From assembly GCA_964631945.1 (NCBI GenBank), contig CAZWAY010000017.1, forward strand, positions 1 through 64,000: a DNA stretch of 64,000 bases. Direction: 5' to 3'. This DNA comes from JABFRZ01 sp964631945. Lineage in GTDB: Bacteria > Planctomycetota > UBA1135 > GCA-002686595. The notes beneath the pieces are model-generated. The model saw nothing but the letters and a program-made list of their open reading frames with translations. It did no database searches and was not told the origin of the DNA. Made by a program: the position numbers and the translations under genes. Below are positions 25,874 through 34,511 of the stretch, one piece after another (the first letter of the stretch is position 1; the number at the start of each line of letters is the position of its first letter).

Positions 25874-27091
25874 ATGAAGACGATGGCGCCGCTGTCTCTT
25901 CCCGGACCGCCCGTGCTGCTCTCCCCCCTCATGCTGGTCGCCCTCGCCTTGGCCGTTCCCGGCTGCGAGCCGGCCCGGGGTGTTCCGGGCGCGGGGCCGC
26001 TGGCGGTCGAGCAGGCGCGGGTGGACTTCGGAACGGTCTTCGAGGGCGCGATCCTGGAGCACGAGTGGGAGCTCGACGTGCGCGCGCCCGTGGCCATCCA
26101 CGCGGCCAAGACCGACTGCGGCTGCACCCTGGCCCAGCTCGAACGCGTGCGCGGCTCCGGACGCGAAGCCTACGAGCTCGACCAGCCCCTGCAGCCCGGC
26201 GAGCGGCTGATGGTGCGGGTGCGCTACGACACGCGCGGACGGCGCGGGCCGGCGGCGCGGGCGGTGACCCTCGGCGCGGTACCTCCCGGCGCGGGGAACG
26301 CGAACGGTGCGACAGCGAGTTCCCTGGCCCCGGCCACCGGTGAGGGCGAGCCGTTCGTGCTCACCTTGGCGGCCGACGTGCACCCGTGGTTGCGGATCGA
26401 CCCGGAGGATTTCGAGTTCGCGCGGCTGCGCGAGGGCCAGGGGGCCGAGCGCGCCTTCGAGGTGCGCGCGCAGTCCGGCGAGCCCTTCGCTCTGACGGCC
26501 AGCGGGCGCGCCCTGCCGCCGTGGGTGACGATCGAGCTCGCGGCGCGCGAGCCCGATGCCGCCGGACGCGCGCGCCTCTGGCAGGGACGGGTGCGACTCG
26601 GCAGCGATGCGCCGCTGGGGACCTTCAGCTACCCGATCGAGCTCGTGAGCGACGTGTCCATCCCCCGTCCGGCCGGCGAAGCCGAGGGCAAGGCGCGCAG
26701 CTATTCGATCTCGCCCTCCTGGACCCTGCAGGTGATGGGCGCGGTAGCGCTCTCCTCCCCGACGCTCGAGTTCGGACTGGTGGGCGCGCGCGAGACCGTC
26801 GCGCGCAGCGTGCGCCTCGAGAGCCTGGAGCCCGACTTCGTGCCCGACGCCGTCCAGGCCCGGCTGCAGCCCTTGCACCCCGACGAGCCGTTCCTGCTGG
26901 CCCACACGGCCCAGGTCCGCACGCGACTCGTGGGCCGGATGTGCGAGATCGAACTGACCCTGGCGGGCCTCGACCCGGCCCTCGAGGGCTCCTTCCTGGC
27001 CCGGCTCGTGATCGAGACCGGTCATCCCGACGTGCCCCGCCTCGAGGCCCTGGTGCGCGGGGTCCGAGCCCCCGACGGCACCGCGCGCTGA
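25874..27091 (+). CDS. DUF1573 lipoprotein 1
   Basis: A 405-residue lipoprotein (lipobox VPGC, Cys31). The DUF1573 Ig-like domain is marked by FGTVFEGAILEHEW and the conserved TDCGCT (Cys82, Cys84). The rest (SSPTLEFGLVGARETVARSV) shows a further ASPM/SPD-2/Hydin-like sandwich, so probably two to three tandem modules. In-frame ATGs at 25865, 25874 and 25883 are all possible; none has a clear ribosome site. It stands 154 bases before a second DUF1573 gene. The function of DUF1573 is not established; the domain is common in Bacteroidota and Planctomycetota. Confidence 0.8.
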   Translation: MKTMAPLSLPGPPVLLSPLMLVALALAVPGCEPARGVPGAGPLAVEQARVDFGTVFEGAILEHEWELDVRAPVAIHAAKTDCGCTLAQLERVRGSGREAYELDQPLQPGERLMVRVRYDTRGRRGPAARAVTLGAVPPGAGNANGATASSLAPATGEGEPFVLTLAADVHPWLRIDPEDFEFARLREGQGAERAFEVRAQSGEPFALTASGRALPPWVTIELAAREPDAAGRARLWQGRVRLGSDAPLGTFSYPIELVSDVSIPRPAGEAEGKARSYSISPSWTLQVMGAVALSSPTLEFGLVGARETVARSVRLESLEPDFVPDAVQARLQPLHPDEPFLLAHTAQVRTRLVGRMCEIELTLAGLDPALEGSFLARLVIETGHPDVPRLEALVRGVRAPDGTAR

Positions 27092-27245
27092 CCAGGAGCT
27101 CCGCGTTGGAAACCCCGCTACCTCGTTCCGGTCGGAGTCGAGTCCACGCGTGCCGCGCGCGCGGGTGGCCCACTTCCGGCACCTCGTCTACACTTACCGG
27201 CCTTCCTGGCGCCCAGCGGGCGCCCGTTCGACGATCGATCCACCC

Positions 27246-28772
27246 ATGAAGAAGTCCTCCTTCCTCCTCCGTTCCCTGCGCGTTTCTCCGGCGAGCCTGC
27301 TCGCGCTCGGGCTCACGACCATGGCCCTGGCCGCGTGCTCCCCCGAGGGCCAGCCGGCGGCGGGCGCCGCATCCGCCGCGTCCACGCCGCCCGCCCAGCC
27401 GGCCGCCCAGCCCGCCGCCAAGGCCGCGCCGAAGGCGGGCGCGGGCACCGTGGCCGAGGAAGCCCCCGCCGCCAAGCTGAATCCCTCCCAGGATCCGGCC
27501 AACATGCGCGGTGGCAAGCGCTACGAGGGCGGCATCGAGACGCTCGACTCGAACTACGACCTGAGCAAGGTGAACCCTGGCGCCAGCGGGGCCCACGACG
27601 AGCACGACGGCCACGACCACGATGCGGTCCCGGCCGACGGGAGCGCGCTCCTGCCCGGGGCCCAGGCCCAGATGTATGCCGGGCGCTTCGAGCTGACCGA
27701 CGGCGCACCGCAGGTGAAGGACTTCGGCAAGCTGCGCCAGGGCGACACGGCCTCCTACGCCTTCCCGTTCGTCTCGAACGGCAAGGACGCGCTGATCATC
27801 ACCGGCATCAAGCCGAGCTGCGGCTGCACCAAGGCCGACGTCGTGGTGCTGGCCGAGGACGGGGCTCGCCGGCCCTACACCAAGGGCGACCCGATCCCGG
27901 TCGGGACCAAGTTCGAGCTCGAGACCGAGATCAACACCGACGGTCGGCAGGGCCCGTTCAACTCGCAGGTCTCGCTGTACGCCAACGATTCGCGCGGGGC
28001 CTTCCTCGTGCGCCTCACGGCCGAGGTCGAGCCGGTCCTCACGATCCTGCCCAGCCCGACCGTGTTCTTCGGGCGGATCACCACCAAGGACCGGGTCGAG
28101 CAGAGCGTGACGATCAGCTCGACGCGCGGCGAGGCCTTCCTGCTCGAGCTCGGCCAGGAGGAGGTGCAGGAGCCCGTATCGGTCACCTTCACGGCCAAGA
28201 ACCCGGACGACCAGGGCAAGTCGAACGAGTGGGAGGTCAAGGTGGCGCTGGGGCCCAGTCCCGCGCCGGGGATGCGGCACTACCCGATCAACTTCAAGTC
28301 CGACCTCGTCATCGAGCACCCCAAGTACCCCTCCGCGGACGGCGCGCCCCAGTACCACGGGTTCATGCTGAACCTGCAGGCCCAGGTGCTCGGCATGGTC
28401 AGCGCCGAGCCGCCCTTCCTGACCTTCGGCATGGTCAAGCCGGGCGAGTCGATCGAGCGTGCGGTGCGGCTCGAGTGCCACGACGACTTCAAGCTCAGCG
28501 CCGACATGCCCGTGGTGGTCGAGGGCCTGCAGGCCCAGGAACTGCCCTGGGGCGACCGCTTCAAGGTCACGATCACGCCGCTCGAGGACGGCAAGGCGGC
28601 CGACGTGAAGGTGCTCCTGACCGGCCTGCCCGAGGACGTGAACGGCTCGATCGGGGGCCAGATCCGCCTGATGGTCGGCCACCCCAACATGGAGGAGGTC
28701 GCGCTGCGCTTCTCCGCCGTGTGCCGTCCGGGCCTGCCGCCGGTCGCGCCCGAGGGCGGCCAGCAGAAGTAG
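27246..28772 (+). CDS. DUF1573 lipoprotein 2 with histidine/aspartate-rich segment
   Basis: A 508-residue lipoprotein (lipobox LAAC, Cys31). An Ala/Pro-rich linker is followed by a short metal-binding-like stretch, HDEHDGHDHD (residues 117-126). The DUF1573 module follows (FGKLRQGDTASYAFPF ... PSCGCT, Cys192 and Cys194), then further sandwich domains (SPTVFFGRITTKDRVEQSV; PPFLTFGMVKPGESIERAV). ATG 27246 begins the signal peptide. It resembles its upstream neighbour in fold but not closely. The His/Asp stretch suggests Zn or Cu capture, which is inference. Confidence 0.82.
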   Translation: MKKSSFLLRSLRVSPASLLALGLTTMALAACSPEGQPAAGAASAASTPPAQPAAQPAAKAAPKAGAGTVAEEAPAAKLNPSQDPANMRGGKRYEGGIETLDSNYDLSKVNPGASGAHDEHDGHDHDAVPADGSALLPGAQAQMYAGRFELTDGAPQVKDFGKLRQGDTASYAFPFVSNGKDALIITGIKPSCGCTKADVVVLAEDGARRPYTKGDPIPVGTKFELETEINTDGRQGPFNSQVSLYANDSRGAFLVRLTAEVEPVLTILPSPTVFFGRITTKDRVEQSVTISSTRGEAFLLELGQEEVQEPVSVTFTAKNPDDQGKSNEWEVKVALGPSPAPGMRHYPINFKSDLVIEHPKYPSADGAPQYHGFMLNLQAQVLGMVSAEPPFLTFGMVKPGESIERAVRLECHDDFKLSADMPVVVEGLQAQELPWGDRFKVTITPLEDGKAADVKVLLTGLPEDVNGSIGGQIRLMVGHPNMEEVALRFSAVCRPGLPPVAPEGGQQK

Positions 28773-28861
28773 GCGCGCGGGCCGAGCGCGGACATCCGGG
28801 CCGGGAACGGTAACCTGGCCCGGGTGAGTCGCCTATCCATGCGCGCCCCCTGCTCGGGCCC

Positions 28862-30520
28862 GTGCCGTCCGTGACCCGTTCCCTCGGCGAGATGCTGGCC
28901 GCGGCGGGCCTCGTCTCCGAGGCCCAGCTGCGGGAAGGCCGCGCGCACCAGCGCAACCGCGGCATCCGCATCGGCGAGGCGCTGGTGCAGCTCGGCCACC
29001 TCGACGAGGTGGCCGTGTCGCGCATGGTGGCCAAGCAGAACGGGCTGCCCTTCGTGGACCTCGCCAAGGGCACGATCCCACCCGCCGTGCTGGAGCGCGT
29101 TCCGGCCGAGCTCGCGCTCGAGCAGGGCCTGCTGCCGGTCAAGGACAAGGACGGCGGCCTGATCGTGGCGGTGGACGATCAGCTGAAGCGCATCGTGGCC
29201 GACCAGCTCTCGTTCCTGCTCGGGTGCGAGGTGGTGGTGGCCCTGGCCGCGCCGGGCGCGCTGAAGGAAGCGCTGCGCAGGTACTACGGCGCGAAGAGCG
29301 CGGACGGACTCGCGCGCGCGCTGTCGAGCGGCGAGGACGAGGCCAGCTCCGACGCGCCGATCGTGCGCCTGGCCACGCGCCTGTTCAAGGAGGCCCTGGA
29401 GCAGCGCGCCTCGGACATCCACATCGAGCCCAAGGGCTCGGTGCTGCGCATCCGCTTCCGCGTGGACGGCGTGCTGCGCACCGTCGCCGAGCACCCGCCG
29501 CACCTGGCCGCGCCCCTGATCAGCCGGCTCAAGATCATGGGCAGCATGGACATCGCCGAGAAGCGCAAGCCCCAGGACGGACGCCTCGAGATCCAGGTGG
29601 ACGGGCGCGAGGTGGACGTGCGCGCCTCGATCCTGCCCACCAACAACGGCGAGAGCCTGGTGATGCGCCTGCTCGACCGCAGCGCCAACCTGATCGGGCT
29701 GCGCGAGCTCGGGTTCGAGGAGGACGACTACGCGCACTTCAAGCGCCTGATCCAGCGGCCCCACGGGATCGTGCTGGTCACCGGCCCGACGGGCTCGGGC
29801 AAGACCACCACGCTGTACGGCGCGCTGGCCGAGCTCAACCGCCCCGACGTCAAGATCCTCACCGCCGAGGACCCGGTCGAGTACCACATCCCGGGCATCA
29901 ACCAGGTGCAGGTGAACCCCAAGATCGGGCTCACCTTCGCGCGCATCCTCAAGGCCATGCTGCGCTGCGCGCCCAACGTGATCCTGGTGGGCGAGATCCG
30001 CGACATCGAGACGGCCGAGGTCGCGATCCAGGCCGCGCTCACGGGCCACCTGGTGTTCTCGACCTTGCACACCAACGACGCGCCCAGCGCCGTCACGCGC
30101 CTGCTCGACATGGGCGTGGCGCCGTTCCTGGTGTCGAGCGCGGTGCAGGGCGTGGCGGCCCAGCGCCTGGTGCGGCGCCTGTGCAAGGAGTGCAAGGAGA
30201 GCTACCTCCCCGAGCCGGCCGAGCTGCGCGTGCTCGGGCTCCAGCCGGAGCTCCTGGCGGGCAAGAGCTTCGCGCGCGGCCGCGGCTGCCGCGCCTGCGA
30301 GGGCACGGGCTACCGCGGACGACTGGGGCTGTTCGAGCTGTTCGAGCTGGACAGCGACCTGCGCGACGCGATCTTCCGCGGCGAGCCGCTCGAGCGCATC
30401 CGCGCCTCGGCCCTGGCCTCGGGGCACCTGCGACCGCTGCTGATCTCGGGCGCGAGCAAGGTGCTGGCCGGACAGACGACCGTGACCGAAGTGCTGCGCG
30501 TGACGCGCCTGGCGCAATGA
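28862..30520 (+). CDS. pilB: PilB/GspE-type secretion ATPase 1 with N-terminal MshEN domain
   Basis: Hexameric ATPase driving type IV pilus assembly or type II secretion, 552 residues. N-terminal MshEN module (SLGEMLAAAGLVSEAQL, IGEALVQLGHLDE), a c-di-GMP-binding type in some homologs. Core: ASDIHIEPKG Asp box, Walker A GPTGSGKTT, NVILVGEIRD Walker B, FSTLHTNDAPSA His box and a zinc tetra-Cys (CKECKE ... CRACEGTGYRGR). The stretch before Walker B reads LRCAPN where most homologs have LRQDPD. GTG start at 28862. It heads a run of pilus genes. No pilin or secretin gene lies in the window, so pilus versus T2SS is unresolved. Confidence 0.88.
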   Translation: MPSVTRSLGEMLAAAGLVSEAQLREGRAHQRNRGIRIGEALVQLGHLDEVAVSRMVAKQNGLPFVDLAKGTIPPAVLERVPAELALEQGLLPVKDKDGGLIVAVDDQLKRIVADQLSFLLGCEVVVALAAPGALKEALRRYYGAKSADGLARALSSGEDEASSDAPIVRLATRLFKEALEQRASDIHIEPKGSVLRIRFRVDGVLRTVAEHPPHLAAPLISRLKIMGSMDIAEKRKPQDGRLEIQVDGREVDVRASILPTNNGESLVMRLLDRSANLIGLRELGFEEDDYAHFKRLIQRPHGIVLVTGPTGSGKTTTLYGALAELNRPDVKILTAEDPVEYHIPGINQVQVNPKIGLTFARILKAMLRCAPNVILVGEIRDIETAEVAIQAALTGHLVFSTLHTNDAPSAVTRLLDMGVAPFLVSSAVQGVAAQRLVRRLCKECKESYLPEPAELRVLGLQPELLAGKSFARGRGCRACEGTGYRGRLGLFELFELDSDLRDAIFRGEPLERIRASALASGHLRPLLISGASKVLAGQTTVTEVLRVTRLAQ

Positions 30521-30548
30521 ACTCCTCCTCCCAGAAAGGGCCCGCCGC

Positions 30549-31607
30549 TTGCGTGTCGCCGATCTCCTGAACCTGGCCGTGCAGCGCAAGGCCTCCGACC
30601 TGCACCTGAACCCCGGACGGCCGCCGGTGCTGCGCATCGACGGCAACCTGCTGTCGCTCGAGGGGCCGGCCCTCGACGACGCCACGGTCGAGGGCCTGTG
30701 CCGCGAGTTCACCGACGAGCGTCACTGGCAGGAGGTCGAGCAGCGCGGCACGACCGACTTCGGCCTGGCGCACGCGTCCGGCAACCGCTTCCGCGTCAGC
30801 GTGCTGCGCCAGCGCGGGCGGCACTCGGCCGTGCTGCGCCAGATCCCCTCACGCCTCCTGTCCTTCGAGGAGATCGGGCTGCCGCCGGCCTGCGTCGAGC
30901 TCCTGCGGCGCCCGCGTGGGCTGGTGCTGGTGACGGGCCCGACCGGCTCGGGCAAGACCACCACGCTGGCGGCCATGATCGACTGGATCAACACCCACCA
31001 GGATCGCCACATCATCACGATCGAGGACCCGATCGAGTACTACCACGCCCACAAGAAGGGCCTGGTGACGCAGCGCGAGGTCGGGGCCGACGTGCCCGAT
31101 TTCCCCGAGGCCATCCGGCGCGCGCTGCGCCAGGACCCGGACGTGATCCTCCTGGGCGAGATGCGCGACCTCGAGACCATCTCGGCCGCCATCACCGCGG
31201 CCGAGACCGGGCACCTCGTGTTCGGGACCCTGCACACGACCGGCAGCGCGCGCACGGTCGACCGCATGATCGACGCCTTCCCCGCGCACCAGCAGGAGCA
31301 GATCCGCGCGCAGCTCTCGGTCTCGGTCGTGGCCGTGCTCTCGCAGGTGCTGCTGGCGAGGAAGGGCGGCAAGGGGCGGGTGGCGGCCTTCGAGGTGATG
31401 CTGATGAACCCCGCCATCGGCAACCTGATCCGCAAGAACGAGACCCACAAGATCCAGTCGACCATCCAGACCTCGCGCCGCATGGGCATGGTCACGCTGG
31501 ACGACCATCTCTTGGAGCTGGTCCAGAAGGGCGTGGTCGAGCGCCAGGACGCGCTCGACGCGGCCCAGGAGCCCAAGGACCTCGAGCTACGCCTGGGGGG
31601 CGCGTAG
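30549..31607 (+). CDS. pilT: PilT-type retraction ATPase
   Basis: A 352-residue ATPase of the PilT family, which powers type IV pilus retraction and twitching. ASDLHLNPGRPPVLRIDG at the N-terminus, Walker A GPTGSGKTT, Asp box HIITIEDPIEY, LRQDPDVILLGEMRDLETI (Walker B) and GHLVFGTLHTTGSARTVDRM are all canonical. It starts at TTG 30549, 28 bases after the PilB-type stop. A PilT between two PilB-like ATPases favours a type IV pilus over plain type II secretion. Confidence 0.92.
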   Translation: MRVADLLNLAVQRKASDLHLNPGRPPVLRIDGNLLSLEGPALDDATVEGLCREFTDERHWQEVEQRGTTDFGLAHASGNRFRVSVLRQRGRHSAVLRQIPSRLLSFEEIGLPPACVELLRRPRGLVLVTGPTGSGKTTTLAAMIDWINTHQDRHIITIEDPIEYYHAHKKGLVTQREVGADVPDFPEAIRRALRQDPDVILLGEMRDLETISAAITAAETGHLVFGTLHTTGSARTVDRMIDAFPAHQQEQIRAQLSVSVVAVLSQVLLARKGGKGRVAAFEVMLMNPAIGNLIRKNETHKIQSTIQTSRRMGMVTLDDHLLELVQKGVVERQDALDAAQEPKDLELRLGGA

Positions 31608-31632
31608 CCATGGTGGACGGGAGCCGCGCGTC

Positions 31633-33309
31633 GTGAGCGAGTCCAGCAAGGGGCGCCGTCTGCTCGGGCAGATCCTGAAGGCGCGCGGGGTCGTGCGCGA
31701 GGCCCAGATCCAGGAGGCGCTGTCGGAACAGCGCAAGCACGGCGGCCTGATCGGCCAGCACCTGGTGAGCCTCGGACACTGCCAGGCCGGCGACGTGGCC
31801 GCGGCCCTGGCCGAGCAGGCCGGGCTGGTGGCGATCGACCTGACGCGCGTGCAGCCCTCCAAGGAGGCGCTCTCCAAGGTCGACGCCTCGACCGCGCACG
31901 CCTACTGCGTGCTGCCGCTCGAGCTCGCCGGCGGACACCTCAAGGTGGCCATCGCCGACCCGCTCAACACGGCCGTGCTCGAGGACCTGGCCTTCCAGAC
32001 CGGGCTCGTGATCGACGGCGCGGTGGCCGACCAGGACGCGCTGCGCGCCAAGGTCAAGGAGTTCTACGGCGAGGAGGGCACGATCCGCGACGCGATCGCG
32101 GCGGCCGCGGCGGTGGCCGGCAACGACCCCGAGAAGGCCGCCCAGAGCGCGCCGGTCGTGCGTCTGCTCAACTCGATCCTGCACCGCGCCATCGCCGACC
32201 GCGCCAGCGACGTGCACTTCGAGGTCTTCCCCAAGGAGCTGCGCGTGCGCTACCGCGTGGACGGCGCGCTGTACGAGATCGACGCTCCGCCGGTGCACCT
32301 GGCGGCGCCGCTGCTGGCGCGCATCAAGGTCATGAGCGACCTGGACATCGCCGAGACCAAGATGCCCCAGGACGGCCGCATCGCGCTCTCGATCGACGGC
32401 CGCCCGGTCGACCTGCGCGTGGCCACGCTGCCGGGCATCGGCGGCGAGGGCTGCGTGCTGCGCGTGCTCGATCGCTCGGCCGTGAGCCTGGACCTGGTCG
32501 CGCTCGGGCTGGGAGCCGAGGACATCCAGACCCTGGCCGAGCTGACGCAGCTGCCGCACGGGATCGTGCTGGTCACCGGGCCGACGGGTTCGGGCAAGAC
32601 CACCACGCTCTACGCCATGCTCAACCAGGCCAACGACGCGTCCATCAAGATCATCACGGTCGAGGACCCGGTCGAGTACGACATCGACGGCATCGTGCAG
32701 GTGCCGATCAACGAGGAGATCGGCGTCACCTACCCCAAGGTGCTGCGCACGGTGCTGCGCCAGGATCCCGACAAGATCCTGGTGGGCGAGGTGCGCGATG
32801 CGGAGACCGCCCAGGTGGCGGTGGAGGCCAGCCTGACGGGCCACACGGTCTTCGCCACGGTGCACACCAACGACGCGCCCAGCGCGATCACGCGCCTGGT
32901 GGACCTCGGGCTCGAGCCGTTCCTGATCACGGCCACGCTGGAGGCGATCGTGGCCCAGCGCCTGGTGCGGCGCGTGTGCTCGGCCTGCCGGACCTCCTAT
33001 CAGGCCGACGACGAGCTCCTGCGCGAGCTCGGCAGCGAGGCCGAGGCCCTGCGCGGCGCCACCCTGCACTACGGCAAGGGCTGCGAGCAGTGCTTCCACA
33101 CCGGCTACCGTGGACGCACGGCGATCTGCGAGATCATGCGCGTGGACGCCAACCTGCGGCGCGGCATCCTCGAGCGCGCCTCGACCGCCGAGATCCGCGC
33201 GCGCGCACGCCAGGCCGGCATGCGCACGCTGCGCGAATCCGGCCTGCGGGCCGTGCTGGACGGCGTCACGACGCTCGAGGAAGTGCGGCGCGAGACGATG
33301 CTGTCGTGA
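31633..33309 (+). CDS. PilB/GspE-type secretion ATPase 2 with N-terminal MshEN domain
   Basis: A 558-residue paralog of the ATPase at 28862-30520. MshEN-like N-terminus (LLGQILKARGVVREAQIQEAL), ASDVHFEVFP, Walker A GPTGSGKTT, LRQDPDKILVGEVRD (standard here), TVHTNDAPSAITRLVDLG and zinc cysteines CSACRTSY ... CEQCFHTGYRGR. GTG start at 31633, 25 bases after pilT. Two assembly ATPases in one operon may serve two states or two machines, or one may be an extension ATPase with different signalling. Confidence 0.88.
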   Translation: MSESSKGRRLLGQILKARGVVREAQIQEALSEQRKHGGLIGQHLVSLGHCQAGDVAAALAEQAGLVAIDLTRVQPSKEALSKVDASTAHAYCVLPLELAGGHLKVAIADPLNTAVLEDLAFQTGLVIDGAVADQDALRAKVKEFYGEEGTIRDAIAAAAAVAGNDPEKAAQSAPVVRLLNSILHRAIADRASDVHFEVFPKELRVRYRVDGALYEIDAPPVHLAAPLLARIKVMSDLDIAETKMPQDGRIALSIDGRPVDLRVATLPGIGGEGCVLRVLDRSAVSLDLVALGLGAEDIQTLAELTQLPHGIVLVTGPTGSGKTTTLYAMLNQANDASIKIITVEDPVEYDIDGIVQVPINEEIGVTYPKVLRTVLRQDPDKILVGEVRDAETAQVAVEASLTGHTVFATVHTNDAPSAITRLVDLGLEPFLITATLEAIVAQRLVRRVCSACRTSYQADDELLRELGSEAEALRGATLHYGKGCEQCFHTGYRGRTAICEIMRVDANLRRGILERASTAEIRARARQAGMRTLRESGLRAVLDGVTTLEEVRRETMLS

Positions 33310-33333
33310 GCGCCCAGGGCCGACTCCCGGACG

Positions 33334-33362
33334 GTGCAATCGGGCCTGGTCCTCGCTAGGCT
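33334..33362 (+). promoter_or_regulatory. Weak promoter-like pair before pilC
   Basis: GTGCAA (33334-33339), 17 bases, TAGGCT (33357-33362), only 12 bases before the pilC ATG, which would give a very short leader. Speculative. Confidence 0.22.
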
Positions 33363-33374
33363 CGCCCGCGCTGC

Positions 33375-34511
33375 ATGGCCAAGAAACTCCAGCGTCGTGT
33401 GGTCCGGCGCGACTCCGAGGCGGGCCCCGCGGCCGCCGCGCCGGCCGTCGCGCGCCCCAGGGGGCGACGGGTCGCGGCCCAGGCCGTGACCGAGTTCACG
33501 GTGCAGCTGGCGACGCTCTCTTCCTCGGGCATCCCGATGGTGCGCGCGCTCACGATCCTCGAGGGCCAGGCCCGGCCGGGGCCCTTCAAGGACGTTCTCG
33601 GCGACCTGGTCGAGGACGTGAGCTCGGGCACGCCCCTGTCGGAGTCCATGGAGAAGCACGGGCGCGCCTTCGACCCGCTGTACTCGGCCATGGTGCGCGC
33701 CGGCGAGGCGGGCGGCGTGCTCGACAAGGTGCTCGAGCGCCTGGCGACCTACCGCGAGCGCGCCGCCGCGCTGCGCTCCAAGGTGGTCAACGCGCTGATC
33801 TACCCGATGGTGATCGTGTTCGTGGCCGTGGTCGTGATCTCGGCCGTGATCGTGTGGGTCATCCCGCGCTTCCGTCAGATCTTCGATTCCTTCGGGGTCG
33901 AGCTGCCGCGCCTGACGCAAATGCTGCTCGACGTCTCCTCGTTCTCGGTGAGCTACTGGTACCTGGTCTTCGGCCTGCCGCTGGCCCTGACCTTCCTGCA
34001 CTTCTTCCTGATGGGGCGCCCGGGGGGCTACCGCTACCGCATGCACGGCCTGATGCTGCGCATCCCGCTGCTGGGCACGATCCTGCTGCAGTCGCTGACG
34101 GCCGCGTTCGCGCGCACCTTCGGCACGCTGCTGCAGGCCGGAGTGCCGCACCTGGATGCGCTCGGGATCGTGCGCGACACGAGTGGCAACGACGTGCTGT
34201 CCGAATCGGTCGAGACCATCCGGCGCACGGTGCGCGAGGGCGAGGTCATCTCGCGTCCGATGGCGGAGACCGGCGTGTTCGACGACCTGGTCTGCAACAT
34301 GGTCGACGTGGGCGAGCAGACCGGCGAGCTCGACCGCATGCTGCTGCGCGTGGCCGACGCCTACGAGAACCAGGTCACGCGCCGCATCGACGCCTTCTTC
34401 AAGGTGCTCGAGCCCGCGCTGCTGATCGTCATGGCCGTGTTCGTCGGCCTGATCGTGATGGCCCTGTTCCTGCCGCTCATGAAGATCATGAGCACGCTGA
34501 ACCAGCCGTGA
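33375..34511 (+). CDS. pilC: PilC/GspF-type inner-membrane platform protein
   Basis: Polytopic platform protein of type IV pili / type II secretion, 378 residues. Two T2SSF domains: FTVQLATLSSSGIPMVRAL ... MVRAGEAGGVLDKVLERLA, and its repeat FARTFGTLLQAGVPHLDAL ... MVDVGEQTGELDRML. Membrane helices lie around residues 138-162, 193-214 and 353-375. A basic Ala-rich ~35-residue N-terminus precedes the first domain. Its stop overlaps the sensor-kinase start (GTGA, 34508-34511), which ties the kinase to the pilus operon. Confidence 0.93.
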   Translation: MAKKLQRRVVRRDSEAGPAAAAPAVARPRGRRVAAQAVTEFTVQLATLSSSGIPMVRALTILEGQARPGPFKDVLGDLVEDVSSGTPLSESMEKHGRAFDPLYSAMVRAGEAGGVLDKVLERLATYRERAAALRSKVVNALIYPMVIVFVAVVVISAVIVWVIPRFRQIFDSFGVELPRLTQMLLDVSSFSVSYWYLVFGLPLALTFLHFFLMGRPGGYRYRMHGLMLRIPLLGTILLQSLTAAFARTFGTLLQAGVPHLDALGIVRDTSGNDVLSESVETIRRTVREGEVISRPMAETGVFDDLVCNMVDVGEQTGELDRMLLRVADAYENQVTRRIDAFFKVLEPALLIVMAVFVGLIVMALFLPLMKIMSTLNQP

